Positions 43,433-53,741 of a stretch of DNA of 64,000 nt are shown in pieces. The stretch spans positions 62,001 through 126,000 of the forward strand of contig JAQSEB010000134.1 in NCBI GenBank assembly GCA_030063045.1. The letters are read 5' to 3'. Position 1 is the first letter of the stretch, and each line of letters starts with the position of its first letter. The translations under genes were made by a program, and so were the position numbers. The notes under the pieces are model-generated. The model searched no databases and was not told the origin of the DNA. It was given only the letters and a program-made list of their open reading frames with translations. Source of the DNA: Pratylenchus scribneri. Its lineage: Eukaryota; Nematoda; Chromadorea; Rhabditida; Pratylenchidae.

Positions 43433-44663
43433 CATTAAATTAGATTTGGAATTGGATAGTCTACCTATCCTTATTCTCCATTCCCCACTCTGCCCTTTAA
43501 CGGCCAGCAGACAATACATTCAATGAAATAATAGTGTTGAAAATGCGGTGAATTTTGATGTGAAAGACATTCAATCGCTATGATGGAAAGAGAAAAATGA
43601 AATGGAGGCATAGCAATGGAAAATATTCTTCGCACTTGGATGGTTGCTTTCCATCCACTTTTTTGGCCTAGGGTTGAATAAAGTTCCCTCTTTTGTTTGT
43701 TTGTTTAGCCTTGCGCTCGGGCAATACGAGGCCAATGAGGCCTAGCCGAGGTTCTGTTATTGCTGTTGGAAAACATACTAATTGATCGCCTTAAGCAATT
43801 TTTGGATGCCCTTCGGGGATTCAAATAATTATTATTAGATTAAATAATTGATAAATATAAATTAGCCTGTTTGAATTTTTGTAATTGTTAACAAATTTAT
43901 ATAAATATTGCCAGTAAATAAATAATTATATTAGTAAAATCTTTCGAATATTTATTTAAAAAATCGAAAGAATCATAAAGCATTATTTTTTAAACGAAAG
44001 AATTCAAGTAAATATAAATCTTAAAAGATGAAATTAATCACTTATATATTATAAAATGATAAAATAAAACTGCTTAATGCTTTGATCAGCGAAGAAAGAA
44101 AATAAAAAAAGCTCTCCATATTTTAAGCACCACCCAATATTGTTGGGCAATGCAATTCAAAAATTTACTCCAAACCACTAAAAATAAAGTAGAAAAAACT
44201 AAGTACCTCAAATCTGGGTAATTAAACCGAATATATAAGTGAAAAGAGGGAATTTGATCGGGGAATGAGGGCAAATTACAAATGCTTTGGAAGGGCACAA
44301 AAAGGCCCCAATTTCCCCACTCTTCCCAATCAAATAAACAGGAAAATGCGCTATTAATTCAGCACACTCTCTTTCATATTTCACTTTTCTTCTGTATTAT
44401 TTCCCCCATGAAATATTTCTTTCATTTACTCCACTATATAAGTGTCAGTGAAAACAGAAAAGTGTGTTCTCAAAATAGTGAATTAACATAGAAGAGAACT
44501 ACTGCAATTAAAGTCAATTACTCAATATGCAGTAATCTTCCAGCCTCTAACTGTTTCCAATTCAATTTTTCACCAAAATTTTTAAATGGCTATCAGATTC
44601 AAAATTTGACTAAAATTGTATTCAATTTTATAAGAATTGTTCAAATTAATAATTATGGTTTAT

Positions 44664-44972
44664 ATGTGCCACACATAATGTTGCACCAATGCACACTGGA
44701 AAAATTATTTGCCATTCAAAGGAATGAAAAATTATAAAAGCAAATTTTATAAATTCTTAATAAATGTCTGTGACCTATATTCATGTTAAATGTCGGCATT
44801 TACTTATCAAGATTTTCTTAAATTTAAAAATAATAAAAATTGCTTATTAAGCATTACTAATTAAAAATCAAACGAAAACAACTTTTAAAATTAAAAATCT
44901 AATTTTTAGGATATGCCTATTTTAGGAAATAATTTTTCCAGTGTGCATTGGTGCAACATTGTGTGTGCATTA
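44664..44972. repeat. MITE with near-perfect 45-bp inverted termini
   Basis: Left end contains atgttgcaccaatgcacact; right end contains agtgtgcattggtgcaacat. The pairing continues through ggaaaaattattt. Interior is AT-rich with aaaattgct-type pairing. Target duplication unclear (ta possible). Confidence 0.85.
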
Positions 44973-46040
44973 TTGGATTTTAAATGTGAGCGTGATAAAA
45001 TTCGAATCCCCCAAAATTCCACGCTAAGAATTCCATTTGGATTGGTTTTTGCGTGAAGGCATGAAAATACATTTGACTAAAAACACAAATCTTAAATACA
45101 TTGAATAATAATTAAGTGATTTGAGTAATAATTAAGTGATTTGAGTAATAATTAAGTGATTTGAGTAATAATTAAGTGATTTGAGTAATAATTAAGTGAT
45201 TTGAGTAATAATTAAGTGATTTGAGTAATAATTAAATGATTTGAGTAATAATTAAGTGATTTGAGTAATAATTAAATGATTTGAGTAATAATTAAGTGAT
45301 TTGAGTAATAATTAAGTGATTTGAGTAATAATTAAGTGATTTGAGTAATAATTAAGTGATTTGAGTAATAATTAAGTGATTTGAGTAATAATTAAGTGAT
45401 TTGACTAATAATTAAATGATTTGAGTAATAATTAAGTGATTTGAGTAATAATTAAGTGATTTGAGTAATAATTAAGTGATTTGAGTAATAATTAAGTGAT
45501 TTGAGTAATAATTAAGTGATTTGAGTAATAATTAAGTGATTTGACTAATAATTAAGTGATTTGAGTAATAATTAAGTGATTTGAGTAATAATTAAGTGAT
45601 TTGAATAATTAATTCCAACAAAGTAAATAAATTGATTGTTATTAATTAAAATAATAATTAATTTAAATAATCGTCAATCTAGTAAAGAAATATTTTAGGA
45701 TGTTTGAGAAATACAAATATATTTTGAGTATGTATAATTTGGCTATTCATTTCTCCATCAGTTTTTTCTTGATTTGAGTTAATAGTTAATGGCCTGAATT
45801 AATAATTAAGATATTTTTTGAATTGAGATAAAAAAATTATTATTTATATATATTAAAAATTGAAATTCTTTAATTTTTTCAAAAATACGGCTTTCTAGCC
45901 AAAAGTTTTCCTATTTTACTAATATAATATTTTTCCACGTTAATCCCCCGATGCGCTATTCTTTGAATTGATAATTTCCATTTATTTTTTAAAAATAAAC
46001 CAATTTTATCTCATTGGCGAATAAATTATTTTAATTAAAA
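44973..46040. other. Intergenic, holds the 20-bp minisatellite
   Basis: Apart from the minisatellite described separately, this stretch is AT-rich with no coding or RNA signal that I can see. Confidence 0.5.
45103..45606. repeat. 20-bp minisatellite, about 25 copies
   Basis: Unit attaagtgatttgagtaata, nearly perfect and in register across about 500 bp. Rare variants are ttgac for ttgag (two copies) and aaatgat for aagtgat (three copies). It begins and ends abruptly, with one degenerate unit on the right. Confidence 0.95.
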
Positions 46041-46103
46041 TTGCGAAAGAATATTTTTTGCCAACAGTTTTTTCGCCTTAAATCGTCAAATTTTCATCAA
46101 AAA

Positions 46104-47632
46104 ATGATTTTCTCATTTTTTCTTCTATTTTTTATTTTACAATTTTTGATCACAATTCCAACACCAAATTTGGCTCAAAGCAAACAATTAATGAAAAATG
46201 ATGGAAATGGATGGGAAATTTTGAAAGTTAAATGGCCAAAAATGTTTCTCTCAAATAGGAAGGAAAATTATCTCAAAGACGATTTGAAAGGATGGTATTG
46301 TGCAACGGAGGAAACAATATTTAAAGGCCTCCATGAAAACTCTTGGATGGACTTGCCATGGCCTGGCACTGTGAAAATCAAATCGGATGGAATGTATAAA
46401 AGGGGAAATTATTTAATTTTCAATTATAACATTTTAATCCTATATAGCTATATTCAAGCACGCACAGACAAAGAAATCGAGAATGATGACCGTGAAATGA
46501 TAGTTTTGCCCGTCGCCTTCCTTGTTCCATTGAATATAAGCAATTTTTTCGAATACCGAATTGTGGATTCACCAATGACAGAAAAACCTTCTGATTGCAT
46601 TGACAGTGATCATGACGAATATTTTCGAGAACAGGATAAGTAAGAAATTATTCATTGTAATCATAATTAGAATTGTTAGCCTGTCTTATTAAATAGGGCC
46701 CCAATTCTCTTATTTATTATAAATTAAATGTTTTTTTATGCTTACTCCCCATTGTGAACACAGCTTAATAAGGGAAATTTTATATAGGCTGAAAATAATT
46801 TTATTTGAAAAATTAAAATTTAATTTCAATTTTTTTCAAAAGGATCTATCAAATGAATGCCCCATTTTGCAAAATAGATAATGATGAGACACCAGTGAGT
46901 TTGGTATATTCTTGGGTTGGGCGATACCGCAGTACCGGTCACTGGTACCGAAATATCGACCTTTAGCCAATACCGGTACCGTTTTTTCAACCCGGTACTA
47001 GTCGGTACTGACAAGCACCCCCATAAATGGCATTTTTGTTCAAATTTTAATTTTTTTTCTAAAAAAATTATGAATTTTGTAAGAAAAAAAATTGATTTTT
47101 TAAAAATTTTTTGGCATTTTTACTCCAGTACCCTCAGTACCGACTAGTACCGGTACCGGCAAGTGAAAAGTACCGAGTACCGATCCGTCCAAAGTACCGG
47201 TACCGCCCAACACTAGTACATATATCCTTTTTCCTAAAATTAGTGCAAATAATTTTACTAGAAAATTGTTCGTGACGGAATCCAATATAAATTTAATTGT
47301 GCTCAATGGGCTGATTCGCCTATGTTTTGGCAACCAAAAGAAATTCCATCCGATTTTCCAGCTTCAAAATTTTATAAAATTTATTCCATTTCTCTATGGG
47401 GAAATGTAATGAATCCGAATGCCTCTAAATGTTCTGCTCGAACATCATTGGAATATTTTTTCGTGAGCCTTGATGAATAATGAAAATAGAACAATTTATT
47501 TAGCTTTATATATCAAATAAATAATTTAAAAAATTTCTTTATCTTTTTTAGCCTTCACCCCCATACAAATATCTAGTGCATTATAAAGATTTTGAAAATG
47601 ATGAAGTAGAAAATTGCCTGCCTCTGAAATAG
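46104..47632 (+). CDS. Secreted protein of unknown function
   Basis: Exons 46,104-46,639, 46,843-46,894, 47,262-47,462 and 47,552-47,632 keep one frame (about 289 residues). The N-terminus MIFSFFLLFFILQFLITIP is a strong signal peptide; an in-frame ATG 63 nt upstream (46,041) is less likely because it would bury it. Mature parts include GWYCATEETIFKGLHENSWM, NAPFCKIDNDE, YKFNCAQWADSPMFW and NASKCSARTSLEYFF; the cysteines suggest an extracellular fold. The stretch 46,394-46,447 has gt..ag ends and is 54 nt, so it may be an in-frame intron (product 271 residues). No family recognised. A hAT-like element occupies intron 2. Confidence 0.65.
46912..47215. repeat. hAT-like element made of ggtaccg words
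   Basis: Termini ttgggttgggcgataccg and cggtaccgcccaacacta are inverted; both ends are packed with taccggtacc and cagtaccg words. Flanking gtatattc and gtacatat could be a decayed 8-bp duplication. It lies in an intron of the secreted-protein gene. Confidence 0.75.
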
Positions 47633-49290
47633 CTACCACAACAACTGCAACCCAGAACAACGTCCACAACATTCATGAATGGTCCAACCACATATCCGCC
47701 TGACATCATTATCAAACTTTGAATTAATTTCTATTATTTGATTTTATAGAAATTCTTTCATAATTAATAAATCTTCTGAATAAAATAAAATATTTTTAAA
47801 TAATTTTGATTTATTATATATTTAATATTTTTGATTTATTAATTCCATTTATTCTTTTTAATATTTAATGCCATTCCAAACAATTTGGTAATTTCCCTGC
47901 TGGATTTGAAAATATTGAAAGAATGAGAATGGCTAAAAATGACTCCAATTTTTTATTCAATTTTCTGTCAGATCGATCAAAAATTAGCAAAATTTAAAGT
48001 TGGATTGTTTTGGCAAATTTATAAAATTTTTTATAAAACTTATTTTCAAATTATTGTTGGATAATCGTCTATTAGGCTGTAATTAATTTCCGTGATTTTA
48101 ACCCACGTAATCCATTTATAGAGGTGGATAACAAAAAGGAGGCAAAGAAATGCGAAAAATTTTTTATAAATAAAATGGCAAGATTTATAAAATATTCTTT
48201 TTTCATTTTCTTGAATGAATTTTATTTTTGCTTTCTTACCTATTTGCTTTTACTATCCTTGAATTTCAAATTTAATTTCATTTTAGATGGATATCATTTT
48301 GTTTGTTAGATTCCATATTTATAAATTTTTTGAGAGGTTGGAAGATAATTTCCAATGGGAAATTAAAAGAGCATTTACGGCAATTTTTATTCAAAATGAC
48401 TAGGAAATATACAAGTAAAAAATATTTGAGATCATAAAAAATATACAAATTTTTAATCATTTTTCGTCCATTTCAATCATCATTTAACATTGATTGCCTC
48501 AAGTCCTCCTCCTCCTCATTTCCGTTGCCATCTTCTGCTTTTGCTGCCATACAGTAGTGATTATTACTACATTAAATGAAATCCAATTAAAAATAAATAA
48601 AAGAATGGACAATGAAACAAATGATAAAAATTTAAAACAGAATTCAACAAAGTCTGAAATATTTCTTAAACTTTTGCCTGTTGTGAATGGACGTTGTTAA
48701 AATAAAGATAGAGATAGAGAGCCATTAAAAAATGAACAATGAAACAAGGTATTAAAAATAAAAAAAAACAGAATTCAATATACTTCTCAAAAATTTCAAT
48801 AAACTTTCTGTCAGCTGTGGTTGCATCGATGTTAAATGAATGGGGAGCCATGAAAAACAAACCAAAGAATGGATAATGAAGCGGCGACGGATTATAATAT
48901 AAAGCATAAAACAGCTTTTTTAATATTCCTTTCAAATTTTCTGCCTGCTGTTTGGAAGCATTGAAGTTAATCTGGATGCGAGTACATATATAAACTATTG
49001 TACAGCATTAAAAAAATTCTAAGTGCTTATTTGTTTATTATTGCTAGATTATCCAGCACCGGATCCGTCCAGCAAAAAATTGGGGGAAAAAAATCCAGTC
49101 AGGAATCCAGCAAAAGGCATTTTGCTGGCCTCTACCCTAAACCATATCCCTAATACCCATAAGGGGACCCTTCATTTTTTTCTTACTTTTTCCCTCATGA
49201 GGAAAAAAGCGAATACAAACCGTATAAGTAAGAGATTAGACGCTTCTTAATGATATCTACCGATTGGGTATAGGGTTTGGCGGTCTATGC
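47633..49290. other. Intergenic; possible secreted-peptide remnant at 48.49-48.97 kb
   Basis: From about 48,494 a plus-strand frame starts with a hydrophobic leader (PQVLLLLISVAIFCFCCHTV; TTG start or missing first exon) and ends RMDNETNDKN ... LLPVVNGRC at 48,700. Two degenerate copies of its last 120-130 bp follow (words atggataatgaa, cagaattcaa, ctgcctgctgtttgga), with stops. It may be a tandem of decayed exons. Confidence 0.35.
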
Positions 49291-49460
49291 CAGGGATGGG
49301 GCCGCAATTGCGATTTTCGCTTGCGATTTGATATTTTTCGGGAAAATTTTGAAAAATTATGTAAAAAGTAAAGGGGGGACCCTTAACTTTTCGATTTAAT
49401 TGCGGTTGCGATTGCCGCAATTGCGGCAATTTTTGAGTTGCGAGTTGCGACCCATCCCTG
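49291..49460. repeat. hAT-like element (170 bp) with gcaattgcg words and exact 8-bp duplication
   Basis: Termini cagggatggg and cccatccctg, flanked by exact gtctatgc duplications (49,283-49,290 and 49,461-49,468). Interior words: cgcaattgcg, ttgcgatt, gccgcaattgcggc. It is inserted in an older copy of the dispersed gcatcgaatgg family. Confidence 0.9.
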
Positions 49461-49609
49461 GTCTATGCCAAAAAATGTTGAACCGTTTATCGACATTTTC
49501 ATATTCTTTTCGACAATTTCAATGTTTTTTTCGGTAAATTAAATATACAATGATTTAATAAAACAAAAAAAAAAGATGAAAATTCATCTACAACAATAAG
49601 CACTCATTA

Positions 49610-49771
49610 ATGTCCACTACGTATTTAAGAGGAATGGCTGAATATATGGCCAAATCATTACATATTACTGAATTTGTGCATAAAATACCGGACCAAGCAA
49701 TTTTGGATGTTGAGCAGCAATATTTCTCTAATACAAAAAAAAACGAATGGGCTAATGAGGCAATTTTATGA
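49610..49771 (+). CDS. Possible 53-residue protein or isolated last exon
   Basis: ATG to TGA without break: MSTTYLRGMAEYMAKSLHIT, then EFVHKIPDQAILDVEQQYF and a short tail. Composition is protein-like in this AT-rich setting. There is no neighbour to join and no family recognised. Confidence 0.3.
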   Translation: MSTTYLRGMAEYMAKSLHITEFVHKIPDQAILDVEQQYFSNTKKNEWANEAIL

Positions 49772-50154
49772 CGATGATCTGCAATCCTCAACTAATGTTC
49801 AATAATTAATTTAATTTTAATTTTTAAACAATCACATTTTTGAGATGGAAATTTGTATTTAACCTAATTTAATCATTTTTTAATTTTTTTAATTCGATAT
49901 AATCTGCCTTGATATTTCCATTTAATTTTAATCAACACAATTATATTTTTTGCCATTTATTTATAATAAATTGTAATTTATGCAAAAATATTCAATTTTT
50001 TTTATTTATTCTTTGGTAAATACCACAATCAACAACAGGAATGAATTGAATTCTTAAATATAATTCATTAATAAAAATTAAACTATGACAAAATTATTCA
50101 TTTCATTCAAATCATATTCGTTTAACATTTATTATTGAAATTTTAGTTTATATT

Positions 50155-50291
50155 AAAAAATGACATTCAGTTCAATGCATCCACTTCGCACTGCTTTCAA
50201 TGCAGCCTCAATGTCCAATGGTTTATTCCCGCCTCCACCACGATGAATTATGTCCGTTGGGCTGCCCAATCCCGTGGTATGGTCCAACTGT
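50155..50291 (-). CDS. Possible last exon of a minus-strand gene
   Basis: Minus strand reads an acceptor-like cag, then LDHTTGLGSPTDIIHRGGGG, then NKPLDIEAALKAVRSGCIEL to a stop near 50,157. The codon use looks coding, but upstream exons were not found; the next 900 bp hold repeats. Confidence 0.3.
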
Positions 50292-50787
50292 ATATGATTT
50301 TTTGGAATTAAATTAATTGGAATTTGTATATTTTATTTGGCTGTATAAATTTTTTAAAATACGAATTAGGTTCTTTTTGGCTAAATTGCATTGGAATTTA
50401 ATTTTCATTAATTTAATATAATTTTATATATTACTTCATATTATCTTATTGCGTTGCAATTTAATTTTATAAATAATAATTTTACATAATTTATTAATTA
50501 TTTTAATTTTAATATATTACTTATCTTATTGTATCGCAATTTAATTTGAATAATTCTTGTATATTAATAAAAAATGGAAAAACTGGCGTTAGGAACAGAA
50601 CTTTTTAGGGAGTTGATCGATTTTTCTGAAATTTTGCATGGTGATAACAGCAAACATGGAGGGGGTGCATCAAGTTTCAAAAAATTTTTTTGGCCACATG
50701 CGCGAAAGTTATGGCCATAAATGTGTTTTCCCTTATGTCTCCTTAAGACTATGACGAAGTTAGAAGGAAGCAGCCAATCTGACCTTT

Positions 50788-50880
50788 TAGCGCAATGGTA
50801 TGTCGCTTTGGTTAGCTCCTGGGGTAATGGTCCGGAGGTCTCGGGTTCGAATCCTCGCCGTGGCATATAATTTTCTTATT
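50788..50880 (+). tRNA. tRNA-derived Pol III sequence (SINE-like)
   Basis: A box tagcgcaatgg (50,788-50,798) and a perfect B box ggttcgaatcc (50,844-50,854) are spaced as in tRNA genes, and tttt runs follow from 50,870. The segment does not fold into a proper cloverleaf that I can see (the 3' ccgtggca lacks its acceptor partner), so it is more likely a SINE head or tRNA pseudogene than a working tRNA. Confidence 0.45.
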
Positions 50881-50949
50881 TTTTTATTTTTATTTCCAAA
50901 AAAAAATACAGTTACCAAATGGCATCTACGGTATCCTTATCGACGGCGG

Positions 50950-51240
50950 TTCGCTTGGGACGAGGCTGAAGCTCGCGGAGGCCGCGAAGCGGCCGCAGCG
51001 AGCGAAGCCGAGTCCCAAGCGAATTGACGTCGCAACCTGATAAATTGCTGATGAATACATCGTAAATTATACTCTTGAGTTCGAGCTCCGAAGGAGCGAG
51101 AAACTAGGCCAGGTGTCGAAATCGCCGCAGGCGATTTCTCCTAAATTGGGCATACGCGTTCGGGGGTTTGGGGGGGGGGGGGGGTGGAACCCCCCAACGC
51201 AGTCCGAGCGAAGCGAGGACTGGTTCATTAATTATTCATT
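50950..51240. repeat. GC-rich island of hairpins
   Basis: A large stem is formed by tcgcttgggacgaggctga (50,950) and gccgagtcccaagcga (51,008-51,023), with gaggccgcgaagcggccgc at the tip. Further small stems: gaaatcgccgcaggcgattt (51,118), ctccgaaggag and cagtccgagcgaagcgagga near 51,210. A run of about 15 G lies near 51,170-51,185, followed by gaaccccc that can pair with it. The island is utterly unlike the AT-rich surroundings. Confidence 0.75.
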
Positions 51241-51595
51241 TTTAAATTTATATGATAATTCATTAATTAATTAATTATTCAATTATTTTTAATTATAATA
51301 TATTATTTTAATGAACAGTAATTTGATTTTATTTAAACAATTCATATTATTCAATTATATTTTGAGCAAAACGGTGATTGAAGTTTCCAAGAAGGCAAGC
51401 ACAAGGAATTGGACCGGAGTCAGTCGGCCTAGCATATTGTGATTAAAACAGTCACGCAGGACAAATCCGCTTGTACTAATCTAAATAATATATACATAAA
51501 ATTTCGTTCAATTTTAAAATATTGAATTACAGAATTATTTGTGTGAAAAAATTATATCTCAAATCTCATAATAATAAATATTTTGATTTAATCAT

Positions 51596-51867
51596 TAGGG
51601 AGCGGATTTATATGCACGAAAAAGTGTCAAAATATGCAAATTTCGTAAAAATTTCCTTAAATATGCAAAATTTTCTTAAAATATGCAATTTTTCGATTTG
51701 TATTGCATTTTTGATTGACAATTTTTTCCAAAAAAAAAATACATAAATATGCAAAATAAAGTTAGTCTTAAAACACTTCAAATATCATAAAAACACTATT
51801 TATATATCCAGAAACCCATTAAGAGCTTTGGCACAAAACATGCATTTGTATATAAATCCGCTCCCTA
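51596..51867. repeat. hAT-like element with aaatatgcaaa words, exact 8-bp duplication
   Basis: Termini tagggagcggatttatatgc and tataaatccgctccctaa-like end (ccgctcccta), flanked by exact ttaatcat duplications (51,588-51,595 and 51,868-51,875). Interior repeats aaatatgcaaa many times on both strands. A related fragment (gggagcggatttttatg) occurs at 37,027. Confidence 0.88.
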
Positions 51868-52240
51868 TTAATCATGAATGAATAATCCCGCCTGAATTGA
51901 GTTAATGACCAATCTAGATCAATAAAATTTGCCTTCAACTCCTAAATTTTGATTCAGAAATTTTTAAAATTGAAAAAATTTAAAATAATTACCACCTCAG
52001 AGGAAAGTTGAAAAATAATTCCCCACTCTCTAATAATCCCCCATATTTTGTGAATGTTGAAAAATAATACCGCCGAGGTTTAAAAGAGCATTTACGGTAT
52101 TTTCCATGGGATATTAAAAGAGAATTTACTGTATTTTCTCTTTAAATTTTAATTGATTTTGATCAATAAATAGGATTTTAATCGATTTTGTCTCATCACT
52201 GTATTGCACATTCACAAGTATCTTTGAATTGGCAACTCCA

Positions 52241-52414
52241 ATGGAAGGCAGTGCATTTGTTGGCCAATTTCTCAATCTCATATTGGCCCATATTGATGAA
52301 TATAGCTGTGCAGAATGTGAACGCGGAATGAAAGCAAATGGCAAAATGGTGGAAATGGTCGTGGAGGATGTGTTCACAATGTGCCAACAACAATGCGTGG
52401 ACATGCCGATATGA
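52241..52414 (+). CDS. Small cysteine-containing protein or last exon
   Basis: From ATG: MEGSAFVGQFLNLILAHIDE, then SCAECERGMKANGKMVEMVV, then a CxxxC and stop. The helical pattern with CxxC at the start and two later cysteines loosely recalls the first half of a saposin-like domain, but cysteines are too few to be sure. Upstream coding may extend to 52,229 or through an unseen exon. Confidence 0.35.
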   Translation: MEGSAFVGQFLNLILAHIDEYSCAECERGMKANGKMVEMVVEDVFTMCQQQCVDMPI

Positions 52415-53577
52415 ATGAAATATGAATGAGATCAAATATATATATCAATAAAATGAATAATCAATATTGCAAAAAATTGAGCAATTTTTTGGATTTTTTT
52501 TCTGTTTTATTAAAAAAAATTCCCCCTTTTTCCCCAAAAATTGCCATCCATACCATTTTTCAACATATTTCCATGAATTTTGATTGAACAAATTAATAAA
52601 TATGAAATATCTTCTTAAAAAAGCTGAAATAGAGATGCCAGAATGAAATTAATTACTGAAAGAATTGATGATTTGATAAATAAATAATTGGCCTAACAAA
52701 ATATAATAAGAGAATATAATGTGATAAATTTTAATTGAGGAAAATCAATTCATTAATTGGTTCAATATATTTTAATTTTTTTTGATACTATTAGTTCTAA
52801 ATTCTAGTGAATATTTAAATTTTAACAAGTTTTTAATTTTGAAAAATTTTTACAAGCATCAAAATACCCATTTTCAACAGGATTTACTTTTTTTTTATTG
52901 GAGAAATGTAAAATTAAATATGCTAATCAATTGTCTGGCTACCCGAATTTTGCACAAATGTGACCAATATTTCAATATACATAAAGTTTTATATTATTGG
53001 ATTATTTATAAGCCTCTAATATAATTGACCAAAGTATAATTGCCATGGAATGTTTTGACAAAAATGTAGAATTTTTAAGACCAAAATCACGTGGGAATGG
53101 ATTTATTATTTGATATTTCCGTTTCGATTATTATTATCCATTCAATCAGTTGTGATTCGGGATTTTCTTTAATTTTACCCCCCCCCCCCCACCCCAAAAA
53201 AAAAATATATTTGGGGAATGGGGTATGCAATATTCATTATCGATCACTAAGATCAAAAAAATAAATTGTAAAAATTTAAATAATGTTCATTTTTCTTCTC
53301 ATCTTCATTCATCCAATTCAATTCAACACATTTCGAATCCATCAAAAACATTCATCAATAGTACATGGTTGAGCAGTCGGTCTGCGACAATCACAACTTC
53401 ATTTGAATTCTCAAAACATTGTCCCGAAGGCAAACATTTCAAACGCTGCCCTTTTTTCCCTTTCATTTTTTCACATTTTTTAATTTAGTTAATTTATTCG
53501 ATATATGCTGATAAAATTTCGTACTATAGAACATAAATAAATGAAAATTAGAAATTCAATTGAGGAAAGCAACGTGG

Positions 53578-53579
<2 letters not shown>

Positions 53580-53608
<29 letters not shown>

Positions 53609-53610
53609 AA
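53580..53610. repeat. (TA)n microsatellite
   Basis: Run of about 14 ta dinucleotides at 53,582-53,609. Confidence 0.9.
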
Positions 53611-53741
53611 GATTGAAATCCGTTCATAACTATAATTCTAGAATGCTATTTCCGAGATATTAATTAAACTCGGCCATACCCGACAGATTAATTTTTGGCA
53701 AAATAATAGTAATATTTTTATAATTTATTTTCTATCTTCAG

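Noticed and set aside
46826..47333. Several open frames on both strands around 46.9-47.3 kb
   Set aside because: They lie in the ggtaccg-word hAT-like element; both strands stay open because of the repeated word.
50564..50866. Minus-strand frame MPRRGFEPETSG...
   Set aside because: It reads through the tRNA-like Pol III segment; such frames are typical artefacts of tRNA-derived repeats.
53225..53488. 87-codon plus-strand frame and its antisense KCLPSGQCF stretch
   Set aside because: A short cysteine pair alone does not support a secreted knottin-type gene; no signal peptide found.
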